Shown: positions 12,006 to 23,969, numbered from the stretch's first letter. The stretch: 64,000 nt of DNA from Cryptomeria japonica (GCF_030272615.1 NC_081411.1:41033140-41097139); one strand, 5' to 3'. The notes: a model not told the origin generated them from the sequence alone. Translations and numbers: made by a program.

Positions 12006-12599
12006 TTACCATCTATTTCCTCTCTGGGTGGGCAATTCTTTTTTTTCATCATCACACTCTCCCTGAGTTTGTTGAGTATTAATTTCTTGGGTTATTAAAG
12101 GTAGTACCTTTTTCTTCCACTTACTTTGATGGTGGGATGTGTGCTTCTGATCTGATTGCTTTCTTGGATCATATCCCAGTCCAGCTTTATCATTGGTAGA
12201 CTTAGTTTGTAACTGAATAGGTTCAACAATACCTTTTTGACATTTTCCTAAAGGACCAGTACCTGAATATCCCATATGTTTAAGCATCTTATAGCCTAGA
12301 CCATATTGTGTCGGAGAAATCTCGCAATGTCGTATTTCTTTGTTTGCACTATCTTCTTTGAAAAGTGACTTGAGAACATCATCTTCTTCTATTTCTCTTG
12401 CAAGAGAAGTAGAGGATTGTATAAAGAGACCATCATACATGACTTTTAGAGTTGAAGTTTGTGGCTTCATAGCCTCTGATGGTTTTCCCAACTGTCTTGG
12501 TGATGGAGGAAGAGACATTAGTGAGAGTATAGGCTCTATCTTGTAGCCATCCATGCTAGTGTTTATGATTTTCAATTTCTTTTGTAAATCTTTCAGCAA
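12006..12599 (-). pseudogene. G-patch-containing segment of the gypsy polyprotein
   Basis: Around residues 95-140 of this 197-aa frame, the sequence YGLGYKMLKHMGYSGTGPLG followed by KAGLGYDP has the glycine spacing and hydrophobic pattern of a G-patch, a motif that helps bind RNA or RNA helicases. It lies directly downstream of the protease in polyprotein order. G-patches are known near the protease of some retroviruses and plant gypsy elements. What it does here cannot be told from sequence. Confidence 0.65.
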
Positions 12600-13421
12600 A
12601 GATTCTGAACTTTCAGCTATGGAGGTCGCTCTATTATGAGGAACAAAAGCATCAACACTCTGTGTTAATGCATTGCAGGTATAACTTGTATCGGCAAGAA
12701 TATTGACTTCAACTCCATTATAAGGAAACTTCAGGCATTGATGATACGTAGATGGTATTGCTTTTATTTCATGAATCCATCGCCTGCCTAGTAAGATATT
12801 GTATGAAAGATGAAAAATGACATCTCTTTCTACAAGTCCTACCCTGATCGGTAATCACACCAGACCCTTGGAGGTTCTTTCTTCTTCATCATAAGCCTTG
12901 ATTGTTATTTTCTTTGTTGGATCAATAACATTTGTAGAAAATCTTAGTTGTGTCAGTAGATTGTAGGTATAGATATTCAACCCAGCGCCTCCATCTATCA
13001 AAACACGTTTAATTCGGTGTTTATGGATTATGGCTTCAATGTGTAATGGCTGGTTATGTGGGTGACTCGATGAGTTATCATATTCTTCAGAGAAAGTGAG
13101 GTAATGAGATGAGGTTAGGTGACCTACCATAGATTGAAACCGATCTACGTCTAAATCTTTAGGGACACTGGTGGTAAGTAAAGCCTTGTCCAAGACCTTT
13201 CTATGAGCAGAAGAGATCTTAAGCAGTTCCAAAATGGGGATTTGAGCATTGGTTCTCTTTAATTGTTCGACAATACTATAACCAGGAGAAGACGATGAAG
13301 CCAGTTGTTTTGATTTGGCTATGATTGTGTCTGTTTGTCTATTTGGTAGATTTGATGTTGCTTGATCGAAAGTTGAGGAACTAGCTCCTGGGAGAGTAAT
13401 CTTCCTTTGAGCACGAGTCAT
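12600..13421 (-). pseudogene. Aspartic protease region of gag-pol
   Basis: The 188-aa frame (12855-13421) ends with a retropepsin start: HKHRIKRVLIDGGAGLNIYT, where LIDGG corresponds to the catalytic D-T/S-G loop with Gly in the middle position. Plant gypsy proteases often have a Gly or Pro there. A stop follows KGLV, but the same frame continues with LPIRVGLVERDVIFH and then LLGRRWIHE, the second half of the fold. The N-terminal 100 residues are Ser/Asn-rich gag tail. It would cleave the polyprotein. Confidence 0.7.
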
Positions 13422-15271
13422 GGCATTAACAGCTTGTGCTTGACTTTGGTGATCCTAGACTATGATCACATTGCAATATTCAGGTTGAATGGATTCAATC
13501 ATGTTGATCACATTATCATTGTTAGTGTAGGTATAATTGACTCTAGCTCCTCCCTTGGATTTTGAGGAATCTCCTTGTTCATAAGTCAGTAAGGGATCCT
13601 TAAAGGCCTTATGATCAACATTAGTCATGTGATTTCCAACAAAGATCTTGCCCGCATCAATGAGATCCTGGATTTCATGTCAGAGTTTCATGTAGTTGTT
13701 TATGTTATGTCCCTTGTTCCGATGGTAGTCACAGTATTCATTTTCTCTCCACCATTTGGGTCTAATTTCTTCGTCATATGGTCTAAAATTGTCTGGCAAT
13801 GTTATCAGATTATTTGCCAATAAAGTTTTAAAAGAATATTCATATGATTCATCTAGAGGAGTAAAATCACGCTTAGGTTTTGAAAGCCAAGGCTTTTCTT
13901 TAAACCATTTTCTTGTTTTTTTCGGAGGATTTTTTGTCGCAGTTTCAGCTACCTTGAGTGCTTACGTGTCACAGGCCAAGTTAAATATTGTGGATTTTGT
14001 TTTTGCTTGGACAGTATCTACCACTCCATCACTAACAATGTTTCTGTTGTTATCTTTGTCATATTTCCATTACTTGTTCTTTTCTTTAGAGCTAGAACCT
14101 TGCGATGTTTCTTTCCAAAGCGATATATCTCTCTTTTTTATAAGCACATCTTCCATTCTGAGGGTGTTATCCACCATTTTGTTGAATGAAGGGTGTACTT
14201 GCATCTAGACACTCTACTTTAATTCAGGGATTAAGTTATTGACAAATATATCCATTTTCTCAAGATCTGGGGTAGTCCGTGAATATCTAGAGAACATTTT
14301 TCTCCATCATTGGAGAAAAGTGAGAAAGGGTTCTTCTGTCTTTTGTCTAGTATTGTAAAGTTCTATCATGGTGGCCGGGTGATGAATGTTGTATGAGTAT
14401 TGTTGTAAAAATAGTTGGATTAGTTCTTCAAACGTTTTTATTCTTTTGGGTAGACTTGAGAACCATTCCATTGCTTGGACCCCTAAACTTCTTGGGAAAA
14501 GGTGCATGAGGTACGTTTGATCATGCATGAACTCCATATAGGCGACACAAAACTCTTTGACATGATCTTGAGGGTATGAGGTACCATCATATTTGTCAAA
14601 TTTTGGGATCTCAACTCATGAAGGAAATGGACACATGTAAAGGTTTTTGTCAAAGGGGAATGGGCATATTGTGTCCAGAGAATATTGTTTTGGCGTTTTA
14701 TCTTTGTTTTGTAGTTTTGTGACCACAGTTTGTAATGTTTGCATTTGTTTTCTTATTTTTCCCCATGGTGTCTCTTCCTCTTTAGTGATGAGGGCCTCCA
14801 CATTATAACCAGTAGGGAGTTTGGCGCCTTGCTTTGCTAATTCTAAGAAATAGTCTTCTTTTTCCCTAGCCATGATGACCTTCATCATTTTTTGGAACTC
14901 TTTATCATTCTGACATCTATGTACTTCAGCTTCGAGAGGTTCAGGAAGCTCAGATTCAGTCGATGAGGAATCACTATCAGTGGCATGATTGTTAAAGTCA
15001 TCATGAGTGTCTCATTTACTAGCTTCTCTTTCTTGTCTTTCTCCAGACATGGTGGGAGATAAGGGCTGACCAAATATTGGTAGATCGTAAACTGGTATCT
15101 GTGATGAGGATGGTTTATTGTAAAAAGGGTTTTCCACAAAGAATGGATTGTCTTTTGACAAAAAAGGCTTTTCTTTTTCTTTGTCTCTTTTGCTGCGAGA
15201 ATTTCTGGTTGAACAGGCATTTTGTAACCGACAGGACCGAGAGCCAAATGTTTTGCAGAAGTCAAGATCAA
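13422..15271 (-). pseudogene. Gag (capsid) region of the gypsy element, degenerate
   Basis: The central frame 14307-14537 (MHDQTYLMHLFPRSLG, AMEWFSSLPKRIKTFEEL, FLQQYSYNIHHP, TEEPFLTFLQ) matches the retrotransposon gag capsid domain, including the conserved A-x-x-W-F pattern. Frame 14616-14888 supplies the upstream helix-rich part and 14885-15271 the N-terminus, each shifted relative to the next. Sequence after 14307 continues gag-like (MDIFVNNLIPEL) to the protease. It would form the particle that packages element RNA. Confidence 0.8.
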
Positions 15272-17505
15272 AATGTAGCTAGTAGTTCATTTAACATAGT
15301 GATTGAGAGAAGTAACTAAGATCTGGTATGGTTTCAGGAATGATCTATCCTATGTAAGACGTTATCTAAGTTAACTTAGGTTTGATAAAATGTTTGTTTG
15401 AACTAGCTTAAAGATGATTGACAAAATCGTGCAACACAATGGCAGAGGTACACTATCAAGGTTGTTTATGCTCCAGAAGATGATAACCAGTTTTAGGCTT
15501 CCTGTAGACTGTTTTAGACAGGTTTGACTGTTCTAGACTGGTAAAATCAGGGACTCGTACAACATAATTTTTGAGACCGTACGACAGTATAATAGTTTCA
15601 GGATGACAACAGTTTTGTTTCATACGAGTTGCTACCTAGTACCGTATGACAAATGGGTACGACCCGAATGACAAAAGTTTCAGTACAATTTTATTTCGTA
15701 TGACATGGGATTTAGCTTAAACAACAGACTGATGGGTCTCATACAACAGAGGATTGAGCTTTAGACAACAAATTAGCAGACTCGTACGACACAGGATATG
15801 GTGTAGGATGACAAATTATCAGACTTGTACGACTGTTAACAGGACAGAGACAAGAATTCTGAGTTTTTTCGATTGCTGAGTATGACGACTGAGTATGACC
15901 AATTCTGAGTTGGACTGATTTCTGGCCAAGATAGACTAGCTTTGACATAGATAGAGTTTATCACTGAGTTGTTGATTTTTTTGATTTGTTTTCTCTAGTT
16001 TTAGTATTCCAGGTTTAGTTTCAGAGATGAAAACATAGAAAACACGCAAGATCTATAATAATTCAATCACAACACGCTAACCCTATGGAAGTTGGCTTAG
16101 AGAAGAAAACATTTGCTTGCTGACTTAGGTACATACCCAATAGCTAATCACAATACAGTCGTTGAGTCTCATGCAATGGATTCTCAATGTCGTATTAGTC
16201 GACTCCAAACGCTAATGGGGGCACGATATGGCAAGTGTCTTGGGAGAGTTACTATCTCTCTTGCACAAAGATTATCAACCTTTTAGAGTTGAATCGGGTA
16301 GCTTCTAATTTTATAGTTCTTAGTCAAGAATTATGTTTGAAATTATCCCTTGAAGTCATGTAAGCATGATTGAGGCCTATAGCCCGACAAGGTACTGAAA
16401 CAAGTTTTAGTCACGTAAACGTGATTGAGACCGTGAGGCCCTACAAAATGCTCGATATGAAAGATCTCAAAGAGAAAACTCAAATAATCCCATCCTCTGA
16501 GACTTTAATCACTAGAGGCCTATTTATTATAGTGAGTTGGAATGTTCGGGTCCAGCTATACTCACTCGAGTCATTCTCATAGGGTGATTACTTTTTCCCA
16601 CTATGACATGCCCGCTAAAGGTACACAAATCTCAAAACTTAGAAAAAAGCTTCGAGGGTCTAGATTTCTGATTGTCTATAAAATACAAGAGCATACTCTC
16701 CTACCTCTTAGATTTTTCTAAAAACACGAGAGACAGATTTGTTCATTAACCAGATAGCAAGTTAGGTGCCTAAAAAAAAGGAATTTAAAGAATACACGAT
16801 GTTTGGTTTATTCTCTTTAGGCAACCTGCAAAAACAACGTATCAGTAGTCATGTTGTTTTTATTCTTTGACAGACGTATGTTTGATAAATTATTTGACAA
16901 GCATCCTGCAAGAAACTGGTTAGGCTGTGAAAATATCATGCAGACAGAAGACGATTCAGGGTTAGCGTCAATATCATCAAAATTTAATTCAAGAAAAACC
17001 CTTAAAAGTAATTTGTTTTTCAACAAATCCTAATCTAACTCATCCAACTTGCAAGAATTTGTTAGAAACATGTAAGAAGAAAAAGGTTAGTGAAATATCA
17101 AATCTCTTGGTGAGCTTACACAAGCCTAATTTCAAATCCTGGTTACAAATTTTTCACTCCTAATGCTGAAATACCCTGAAATTTGACTAAGTCTGAAATT
17201 TGGAGGATCTTCCAAAAACTAGATTTTGCATTATAACTCTTGGAGGTTCGAAACCCCTCTCAAAAATCCTAGCAATATATATGGAATATAACTTAAATTA
17301 TAAGAAAGAGAGAAGAGAAGAGGATTTCTGCTCGTACGATAGAGGATTTCAATTCATACGACACCTGCAGTTTGTCGTTTCAGCCTATGAGAAATGTCAT
17401 ACGAGATGATGCAGAGGTTGTACGACCGAAAATTTGAAAAGTTGAAAAACCTAAAAATTAAAAAAAAAAAAGTCAATCTTTGGAGGCCAAAAAATGTAGT
17501 TTTTT
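15272..17505 (-). other. 5' leader of the gypsy element
   Basis: About 2.2 kb lie between the primer site and gag with no convincing coding sequence. The parts at 15540-15910 and 17330-17430 contain at least a dozen spaced copies of CGTACGAC or one-base variants (catacgac, cgtatgac, tgtacgac). A second word, gtaagcatgattgaggc / gtaaacgtgattgag, is duplicated near 16360 and 16420. Confidence 0.55.
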
Positions 17506-17523
17506 GCCCCACGGTGGGCTCCA
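17506..17523 (-). other. Primer binding site of the gypsy element
   Basis: On the minus strand this reads TGGAGCCCACCGTGGGGC, starting a few bases after the inner end of the right LTR. It resembles the TGGCGCCCACCGTGGGGC type of tRNA primer site found in many plant gypsy elements, with one change. I do not assign the tRNA. Confidence 0.65.
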
Positions 17524-17527
17524 AAAA

Positions 17528-18585
17528 TGTGTTTGTGAAAAGTGGACCTGTATCTATAAGCACAACACTTCAATTATGTCATTAGATGTATGGTTAGTAA
17601 ATCAATAATCAATTAATAATAAAACCATAACAAAGCGACCCATTGCCTTCTAGTAGATGTGAGTTTAGATTGCTCTCAGATTGCTAAGCTATCCAGTGAC
17701 TAGACAACACCTAAACGAAGGATTTTTAATCTATATAATCATGGATTTAAGCTAAATGGATGCAAGATTTAAGCTAAATATGCAAGATTAATCTAACATG
17801 ATTTAAGCAATACTTGAATATTTAAGCTAAATGATTTAAGCAATACATGAATATTTAAGCTAAATGATTTAAGCAATATGAAATAACTAATATGCAATAT
17901 CTCAATGCAAATTCTCAATGAACCTAGAGCAAAAACAGTATAATAACAATATATTCTCCAGGATTTTTGAATAAGAGATGAGAGCCTGAGTTTATAGAAA
18001 ATTCAAAAAGAAACCAAAAGCTGAGATTAAATGATGATGAGCGGTCAAGATTTTCCAAGAGGAAGCACAATCCAGGTGAATTGATGTGACTAGATGCTTT
18101 TCTCAGTTTCAAAGGAAATTGAACTAAAATTAAGATAAAATCAGAAAAAAGACTAATTTATTCTCTATTTCATTCAATTTTAATATTTAAATGTTTTAAT
18201 TTCTTTCTCTGAGATTATTTATCAATTTATAATTTGTTTTTCAAGATTATCTCCAATTGATTTCTTTTCTCAATTTTTAATTATTTCTTGGTCAATTAAT
18301 TATTTTTTAAAAATTTGATGGCAAATTGATTTATTTTATTAAATATGCTAGGATATTTAATTAAAATAAATAAGATAATTGTTTAAAATGATTTACGTGG
18401 AATGATCAATTAAAAAAATAAATATTTAATTAATATTGAATGATTGATTAACTTTGCAATGTGACATTTGATGATTAAAGAATTAATTGTATGCTCAAGA
18501 TTTATTTAATTGCCTTTGGTTAGGACCTTGGCGACGTTGTCGAGATTGCGAGCCCATGGTTTAGATGACCATTTTTAAGGTATTG
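17528..18585 (-). repeat. Right (5') LTR of the gypsy element
   Basis: An uninterrupted copy of the LTR. It starts TGTGTTTGTG on the plus strand and ends about TATTGAA, where the left copy has TATTACA, so one terminal dinucleotide is damaged. It contains a short local duplication near 17800-17870 (aagctaaatgatttaagcaata), absent from the left copy. The satellite array begins within a few bases of its outer end. Confidence 0.85.
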
Positions 18586-18589
18586 AAAT

Positions 18590-21500
18590 GTGTGCCCCTT
18601 AGGACATATTAGGCCCACATAAGACCAAATGGTGTCGCAAGGAGTCATATGTGGTCCTAAGGGGTCACGCATGTGTTCTAACACATGCGTGACACCTTAG
18701 GACCACTTAAGGCCCCATGCGACACGTGCACCCCTTACGAACTATTATGACCACATAGGACCAAATAGTGTCGCAAGGGGTCATATGTGGTCCTAAGGGG
18801 TCTCGCATGTGTTAGAACACATGCGTGACACTTTAGGACCAACAAAGGCCCCTTGCGACACATTTGCACCCCTTAGGACCTATTAGGATTAGAAAGGACC
18901 AAATGTTGTCGCAAGGGGTCATATGTGGTCCCAAGGGGTCACGCATGTGTTCTAACACGTGTGACCCCTTAGGACAACTTAAGGCCCCTTGCGATACATT
19001 CGCACCCCTTAGGACCTATTAGGACCACATAAGACCAAATGGTGTCGCAAGGGGTAATATGTGGTCCTAAGGGGTCATGCATGTGTTCTAACAGATACGT
19101 GACCCCTTAGGACCACTTAAGGCCCCTTGCGACACATGTGCACCCCTTAGGAACATTAAGACCAAAAAAGACCAAATGTTGTCACAAGGGGTCAAATGTG
19201 GTCCTAAGGGGTCACGCATGTGTTCTAACACATGCGTGACCCTTTAGGACCACTTAAGGCCCCTTGCGACACATGTGCACCCCTTAGGACCTATTAGGAC
19301 CAAATGGTGTTGCAAGGGGTCATATCTGGTCCTAAGGGGTCACCCATGTGTTCTAACACGTGTGACCCCTTAGGACCACTTAAGGCCCCTTGTGACACAT
19401 GTGCATTGCTCAGGACCTATTAGGACCACAAAAGACCAAATTTTGTCGCAAATGGTCATATGTGGTCCTAAGGGGTCACGCATGTGTTCTAACACATGTG
19501 TGACCCCTTAGGACCACTTAAGGCCCCTTATGGGACATGTGCACCCCTTAGGATCTATTAGGACCACATAGGACCAAATGGTGTCACAAGGGGTCATATG
19601 TGGTCCTAAGGGGTCACACATGTGTGATCCCTTAGGACCACTTAAGGCCCCTTGTGATGCATTTGCACCCCTTAGTACCTATTAGGACCACATAGGAACA
19701 AATGGTGTCGCAAGGGGTCAAACGTGTGTTCTAACACATGCGTGACCCCTTAGGACCACTAAAGGCCCCTTACCACACATGTTCACCCCTTAGGACCTAT
19801 TAGGACCACAAAAGATCAAATGTTGTCACAAGCGGTCATATGTGGTCCTAAGGAGTCACGCATGTGATCTAGCACATGTGTGACCCCTTAGGACCACTTA
19901 AGGCACCTTGCAACACATGTGCATCCCTTACGACCTATCAGATTAACATAGGACCAAATGGTGTCCCAAGGGGTCATATGTGGTCATAAGGGGTCACAAA
20001 TGTGTTAGAACACGTATGACCCCTTAGGACCACTTAAGGCCCCTTGCGACGCATGTCCACCCTTTAGGACCTATTAGGACCACAAAAGACTAAATGTTGT
20101 CACTAGGGGTCATTTGTCATCCTAAGGGGTGAAGCATGTGTTATAACACGCGTGACCCCTTAGGACCACTTAAGGCCCCTTGCGACACATGTGCACCCCT
20201 TCAGACCTATTAGGACCACATAAGACCAAATGGTGTTGCAAGCGGTCATATGTGGTCCTAAGCGGTCATGCATGTGTTAGAACACATGTGTGACCCCTTA
20301 AGACCACTGAAGGCCCCCTGCAACACATGTGCAGCCCTTAGGATCTATGGGTAACCCTTAGGACCACTAAAGACCCCTTGCCACACACATGCACCCCTTA
20401 GGATCTATTAGGACCACAAAAGACCAAATATTGTCGCAAGGGGTCATATGTGGTCCTAAGGGGTCACGCATGTGTTCTAACACATGTCTGACCCCTTATG
20501 ACCACTTAAGGCTCCTTGCGACACATGTGCACCCGTTAGAACCTATTAGGACCACGTAGGACCAAATGGTGTCGCAAGGGGTCATATGTGGTCCTAAGGG
20601 GTCACACATGTGTTCTAACACGAGTGAACCCTTAGGACCTATTAGGACCACATAGGATCAAATGGTGTCGGAAGGCGTCATATGTGGTCCTTAGGACCAC
20701 TTAAGGCCCCTTGAGACACATGTGCACCCCTTAGGACCACATAGGATGAAATAGTGTCGCAAGGGGTCATATGTGGTCCTAAGGGGTCACGCATGTTTTA
20801 GAACACATGCGTGACCCTTTGGGACCACTAAAGGCCCCTTGTGACACATGTGTGCCCCTTAGGACCTATTAGGTCCAGAAAAGACCAAATATTGTCACAA
20901 GGGGTCATATGTGGTCCTAAGGGGTCACGCATGTGTTCTAACACATGCATGACCCCTTAAGACCACTTAAGGCCCTTTGCGATACATGTGCACCCATTAG
21001 CACCTATCAAAACCACATAGGACCAAATGGTGTCGCAAGGGGTAATATGTGGTCCTAAGGGGTCACGCATGTTTTCTAACATATGTGTGACCCCTTAGGA
21101 CCACTTAACGCCCCTTGCGACACATGTGCACCCCTTAGGACCTATTAGGACCACAAAAGACCAAATGTTATCACAACGGGTCATATGTGGTCCTAAGGGG
21201 TCACACATGTGTTCTAACACATGCGTGACCCCTTAGGAACACTTAAGGTCCCATGTGACACATGTGCACCCGTTAGGACCTATTAGGACCACATAGGACC
21301 AAATGGTGTTGCAAGGGGTCATATGTGGTCCTAAGGGTCACACATGTGTTCTAACACATGGGTGATCCCTTAGGACCACTGAAGGCCCCTTGTGACACAT
21401 GTGCACCCCTTAGGACCTATTAGGACCACAAAAGATCAAATGTTGTCGCAAGGGGTCATACGAGGTCCTAAGGGGTCATGCATGTGTTCTAACACCTGTG

Positions 21501-23156
21501 TGACCCCTTAGGACCACTTAAGGCCCCTTGCGACACTGTGTACCCCTTAGGACCTATTAGGACCACATAGGACCAAATGGTGTCGCAAGGGGTCATATGT
21601 GGTCCTAAGGGGTCATGCATGTATTCTAACACGTGTGTATCCCCTTAGGACCACTTAAGGCCCCTTGCAACACATGCACACCCCTTAGGACCTATTAGGA
21701 CCACATAGGACCAAATGGTGTCCCAAGGGGTCATATGAGGTCCTAAGGGGTCACGCATGTGTTGTAACAGATGCGTGACCCCTTAGGACCACTAAGGGCC
21801 CCTTGCGACACATGTGCACCCCTTGGGACCTATTAGGACCACAAAAGACCAAATGTTGTTGCAAGGGGTCATATGTGGTCCTAAGAGGTCACACGTGTGT
21901 TAGAAGACATGTGTGACTCCTTCGGACCAGTAAAGGCCCTTTGTGACACATGTTCACCCCTTAGGACCTATTAGGACCACAAAAGACCAAATGTTGTCAC
22001 AAGGGGTCATATGTGGTGCTAAGGGGTCACACATGTGATCTAACACATGCGTGACCCCTTAGGACCACTTAAGGCCCCTTGCAACACATTTGTACCCCTT
22101 AGGAACTATTATAACCACATAGGACCAAATGGTGTCCCAAGGGGTCATATGTGGTCCTAAGTGGTCACGCATGTGTTAGAACACATGCGTGGTCCCTTAG
22201 GACCACTTAAGGCCCCTTGCAACAAATGTTTACCCCTTAGGACCTATTAGGACCACAAAAGACCAAATGTTGTCGTAAGGGGTCATTTATGGTCCTAAGA
22301 GGTGACGCATGTGTTAGAACACGTGCGACCCCTTAGGACCACTTAAGGCCCCTTGCAACACAAGTGCACCCCTTAGGACCTATTAGGACCACATAAGACC
22401 AAATGGTGTCGCAAGGGGTCATATGTGGTCCTAAGGGCTCATGCATGTGTTAGAACATATGTGTGACCCCTTAGGACCACTTAAGACCCCTTAGGACCAC
22501 TTAAGGCCCCTTGCGACACATGTGCACCTCTTAGGACCTATATGTGACCCTTAGGACCACTAAAGGTCCCTTGTGACACATGTGCACCCTTAGGACCTAT
22601 TAGGGCCACAAAAGACCAAATGTTGTCGCAAGGGGTCATATGTGGTCCTAAGGGGTTACTCATGTATTATAACACGTGTGACCCCTTAGGACCACTTAAG
22701 GCCCTTTGTGACACATGTGCACCCCTTAGGACCTATTAGAACCACATAGGTCCAAATGGTGTCGCAAGGGGTCATATGTGGTCCTAAGGGGTGACGCATG
22801 TGTCCTAACACATACGTGACTCCTTAGGACCACTTAAGGCCCCTTGCGACACATGTGTACCCCTTAAGACCTATTAGGACCACATAGGACCAAATGTTGT
22901 CGCAAAGGGTCATATGTGGTCCTAAGGAGTCATAGATGTGTTAGAACACATGTGTGACCACTTAGGACCACTTAAGATCCCTTGCAACACTTGTGCACCC
23001 CTTAGGACCACAAAAGACCAAATGGCGTCGCAAGTGGTCATATTTTGTCCTAAGGGGTCACGCATGTGTTAGAACACGTGTGATCCCTTAGGACCACGTA
23101 AGGCCCCTTGCGACACATGTGCACCCCTTAAGACCATTTAAGGCCCCTTGCGACAC
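18590..23156. repeat. Satellite array of ~138-bp self-complementary monomers, about 33 copies
   Basis: Head-to-tail copies of a unit with landmarks tgcaccccttaggacctatt, aggaccaaatggtgtcgc, aaggggtcatatgtggtcct, ggtcacgcatgtgttct and aggccccttgcgacacatg. Within each unit the segment starting tgtcgcaaggggtcatatgt is the near reverse complement of the segment ending aaggccccttgcgaca: arms of about 45 bases, differing mainly in one 6-base block, with a 2-base spacer at the centre. Some copies are shortened (around 19610, 20330-20400, 20680-20740). Copies differ by a few percent, mostly at CG sites. No coding frame is present. Confidence 0.95.
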
Positions 23157-23158
23157 AT

Positions 23159-23553
23159 GGAAACAAGCTCATCAACTGCTCAGAAGAGAGCAATTGGAGA
23201 AAAGCTGAAGAAAATTGTTAAAGGGTGATTAATACATAGAGAGTGTGCAATACAAACAAACAATGTCTGGAGTGTGTGATGTGGTCTCTAATTTATGCCC
23301 GGAGGGACTAACTAGTCTTGGAGTTGGACTGGGAAACCTATTGGGCCACGCTTGGAGGAAATCATTGTGTTCATGCAAGGGCCACCTTTTTTCTATTATG
23401 AGAATGATGATTTTGCACCGAAGGATATTTGGAAGACAATTTCCGAAAATTTCTTTGGTGGAACCTGAGTTGGTGGACTCGAAGTACACTTTTCAGCGTC
23501 TTAGAAGACCAAGAGGCTATGTACACAATCTCCCAATAGAAGGGCGATTTTGA
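23159..23553 (+). pseudogene. Captured fragment of a DRM-type DNA methyltransferase gene, plus-strand copy
   Basis: Read on the plus strand with one or two frame changes, this encodes GPPFFYYENDDFAPKDIWKT, then EPELVDSKYTF and RRPRGYVHNLPIEGRF. In plant DRM (domains rearranged methyltransferase) proteins the conserved block GPPFFYYEN ... EFVDSKYF ... KRGYIHNLPIENRF lies in the rearranged catalytic half, and the match in order and spacing is good. DRM enzymes carry out de novo cytosine methylation guided by small RNAs. Only about 100 codons are present, frameshifted and with stops, so no enzyme is made. The fragment forms one arm of the inverted repeat. Confidence 0.7.
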
Positions 23554-23920
23554 AAGCATAATTCTCCAGTCTTCTAGAAGTTGAAAAGTACTTCGACGAG
23601 TCCACCAACTTTGGTTGCACACCATAGAAATTTTTGGATATTGTCTTCCAAATATCCTTCAGTGCAAAAGCATCATTCTCATAATAAAAAAAAGGTGGTC
23701 CTTGCATGAACACATTGATTTCCTCCAAGCGTGGCCCAATAGGTTTCCCCGTCCAACTCCAAAACTAGTTAGTCCCCCCGAACATAAATTAGAGAGAACA
23801 TCACACACTCCAGACATTGTTTGTTTGTATTGCATACTCTCTATGTATTTATCACCCTTTAACAATTTCCTCTTCTTTTCTCCAATTGCTCTCTTCTGGG
23901 CAGCTAATGAGCTTGTTTCC
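23159..23920. repeat. Large inverted repeat (hairpin) of the DRM fragment
   Basis: Arm 1 is 23159-23510 and arm 2 is 23568-23920, about 352 bp each with a spacer of about 57 bp. Outer ends are ggaaacaagctcat and its exact complement atgagcttgtttcc. A transcript from either strand would fold into a long imperfect duplex, the kind of substrate that plant Dicer-like enzymes cut into small RNAs. No promoter can be assigned by eye. Confidence 0.9.
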
Positions 23921-23969
23921 ACGTCATTTAAGATAATGCAGACCCGCTTGGTTTCTTTTACGAAATTGA
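23568..23969 (-). pseudogene. Captured DRM-type methyltransferase fragment, minus-strand copy
   Basis: On the minus strand this reads the same gene piece: EEINVFMQGPPFFYYENDAF, ALKDIWKTISKNFYGVQPKL, VDSSKYFSTSRR, preceded in another frame by a Lys-rich segment (AQKRAIGEKKRKLLKGD). It reaches about 50 bases further upstream in the gene than the plus-strand copy does. The two copies are diverged by substitutions and small indels but stay alignable throughout, so the inversion is not recent, or it was made from two alleles or paralogues. Confidence 0.7.

Larger units (their letters stand above)
11..18585 (-). mobile_element. Ty3/gypsy LTR retrotransposon, Tat-like, degenerate
   Basis: The span is bounded by two related LTRs of about 1.05 kb (left copy 15-4287, split by an insertion; right copy 17528-18585). 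Coding order on the minus strand is gag, protease, G-patch, acidic linker, reverse transcriptase, RNase H, a second archaeal-type RNase H, and integrase. Two RNase H modules before integrase are known from the Tat/Ogre branch of Ty3/gypsy, which is why I place it there. A primer site lies next to the right LTR and a polypurine tract next to the left LTR, so transcription would run from right to left. Every domain is broken by stops or frameshifts, so the element is dead. No matching 5-bp TSD was found at the outer edges: left flank ends ttcag, right flank is satellite. Confidence 0.85.

Noticed and set aside
13611-14208. Plus-strand frames of 150 and 70 aa that look like hydrophobic membrane proteins
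   Set aside because: They are antisense to the gag region; the minus strand carries the recognisable gag sequence.
11-18590. 5-bp target duplication for the large gypsy element
   Set aside because: The left flank (ttcag) and right flank (atgtg or similar) do not match; the outer boundary was probably altered or lies in the microsatellite and satellite.
18590-23156. CRISPR-like array
   Set aside because: Repeats are contiguous 138-bp satellite units without unique spacers, in a plant nuclear context.
23245-23553. 102-aa plus-strand frame beginning MQYKQTMSG as an independent small gene
   Set aside because: It mixes two frames of the DRM fragment and is one arm of the inverted repeat, so it is not a separate gene.
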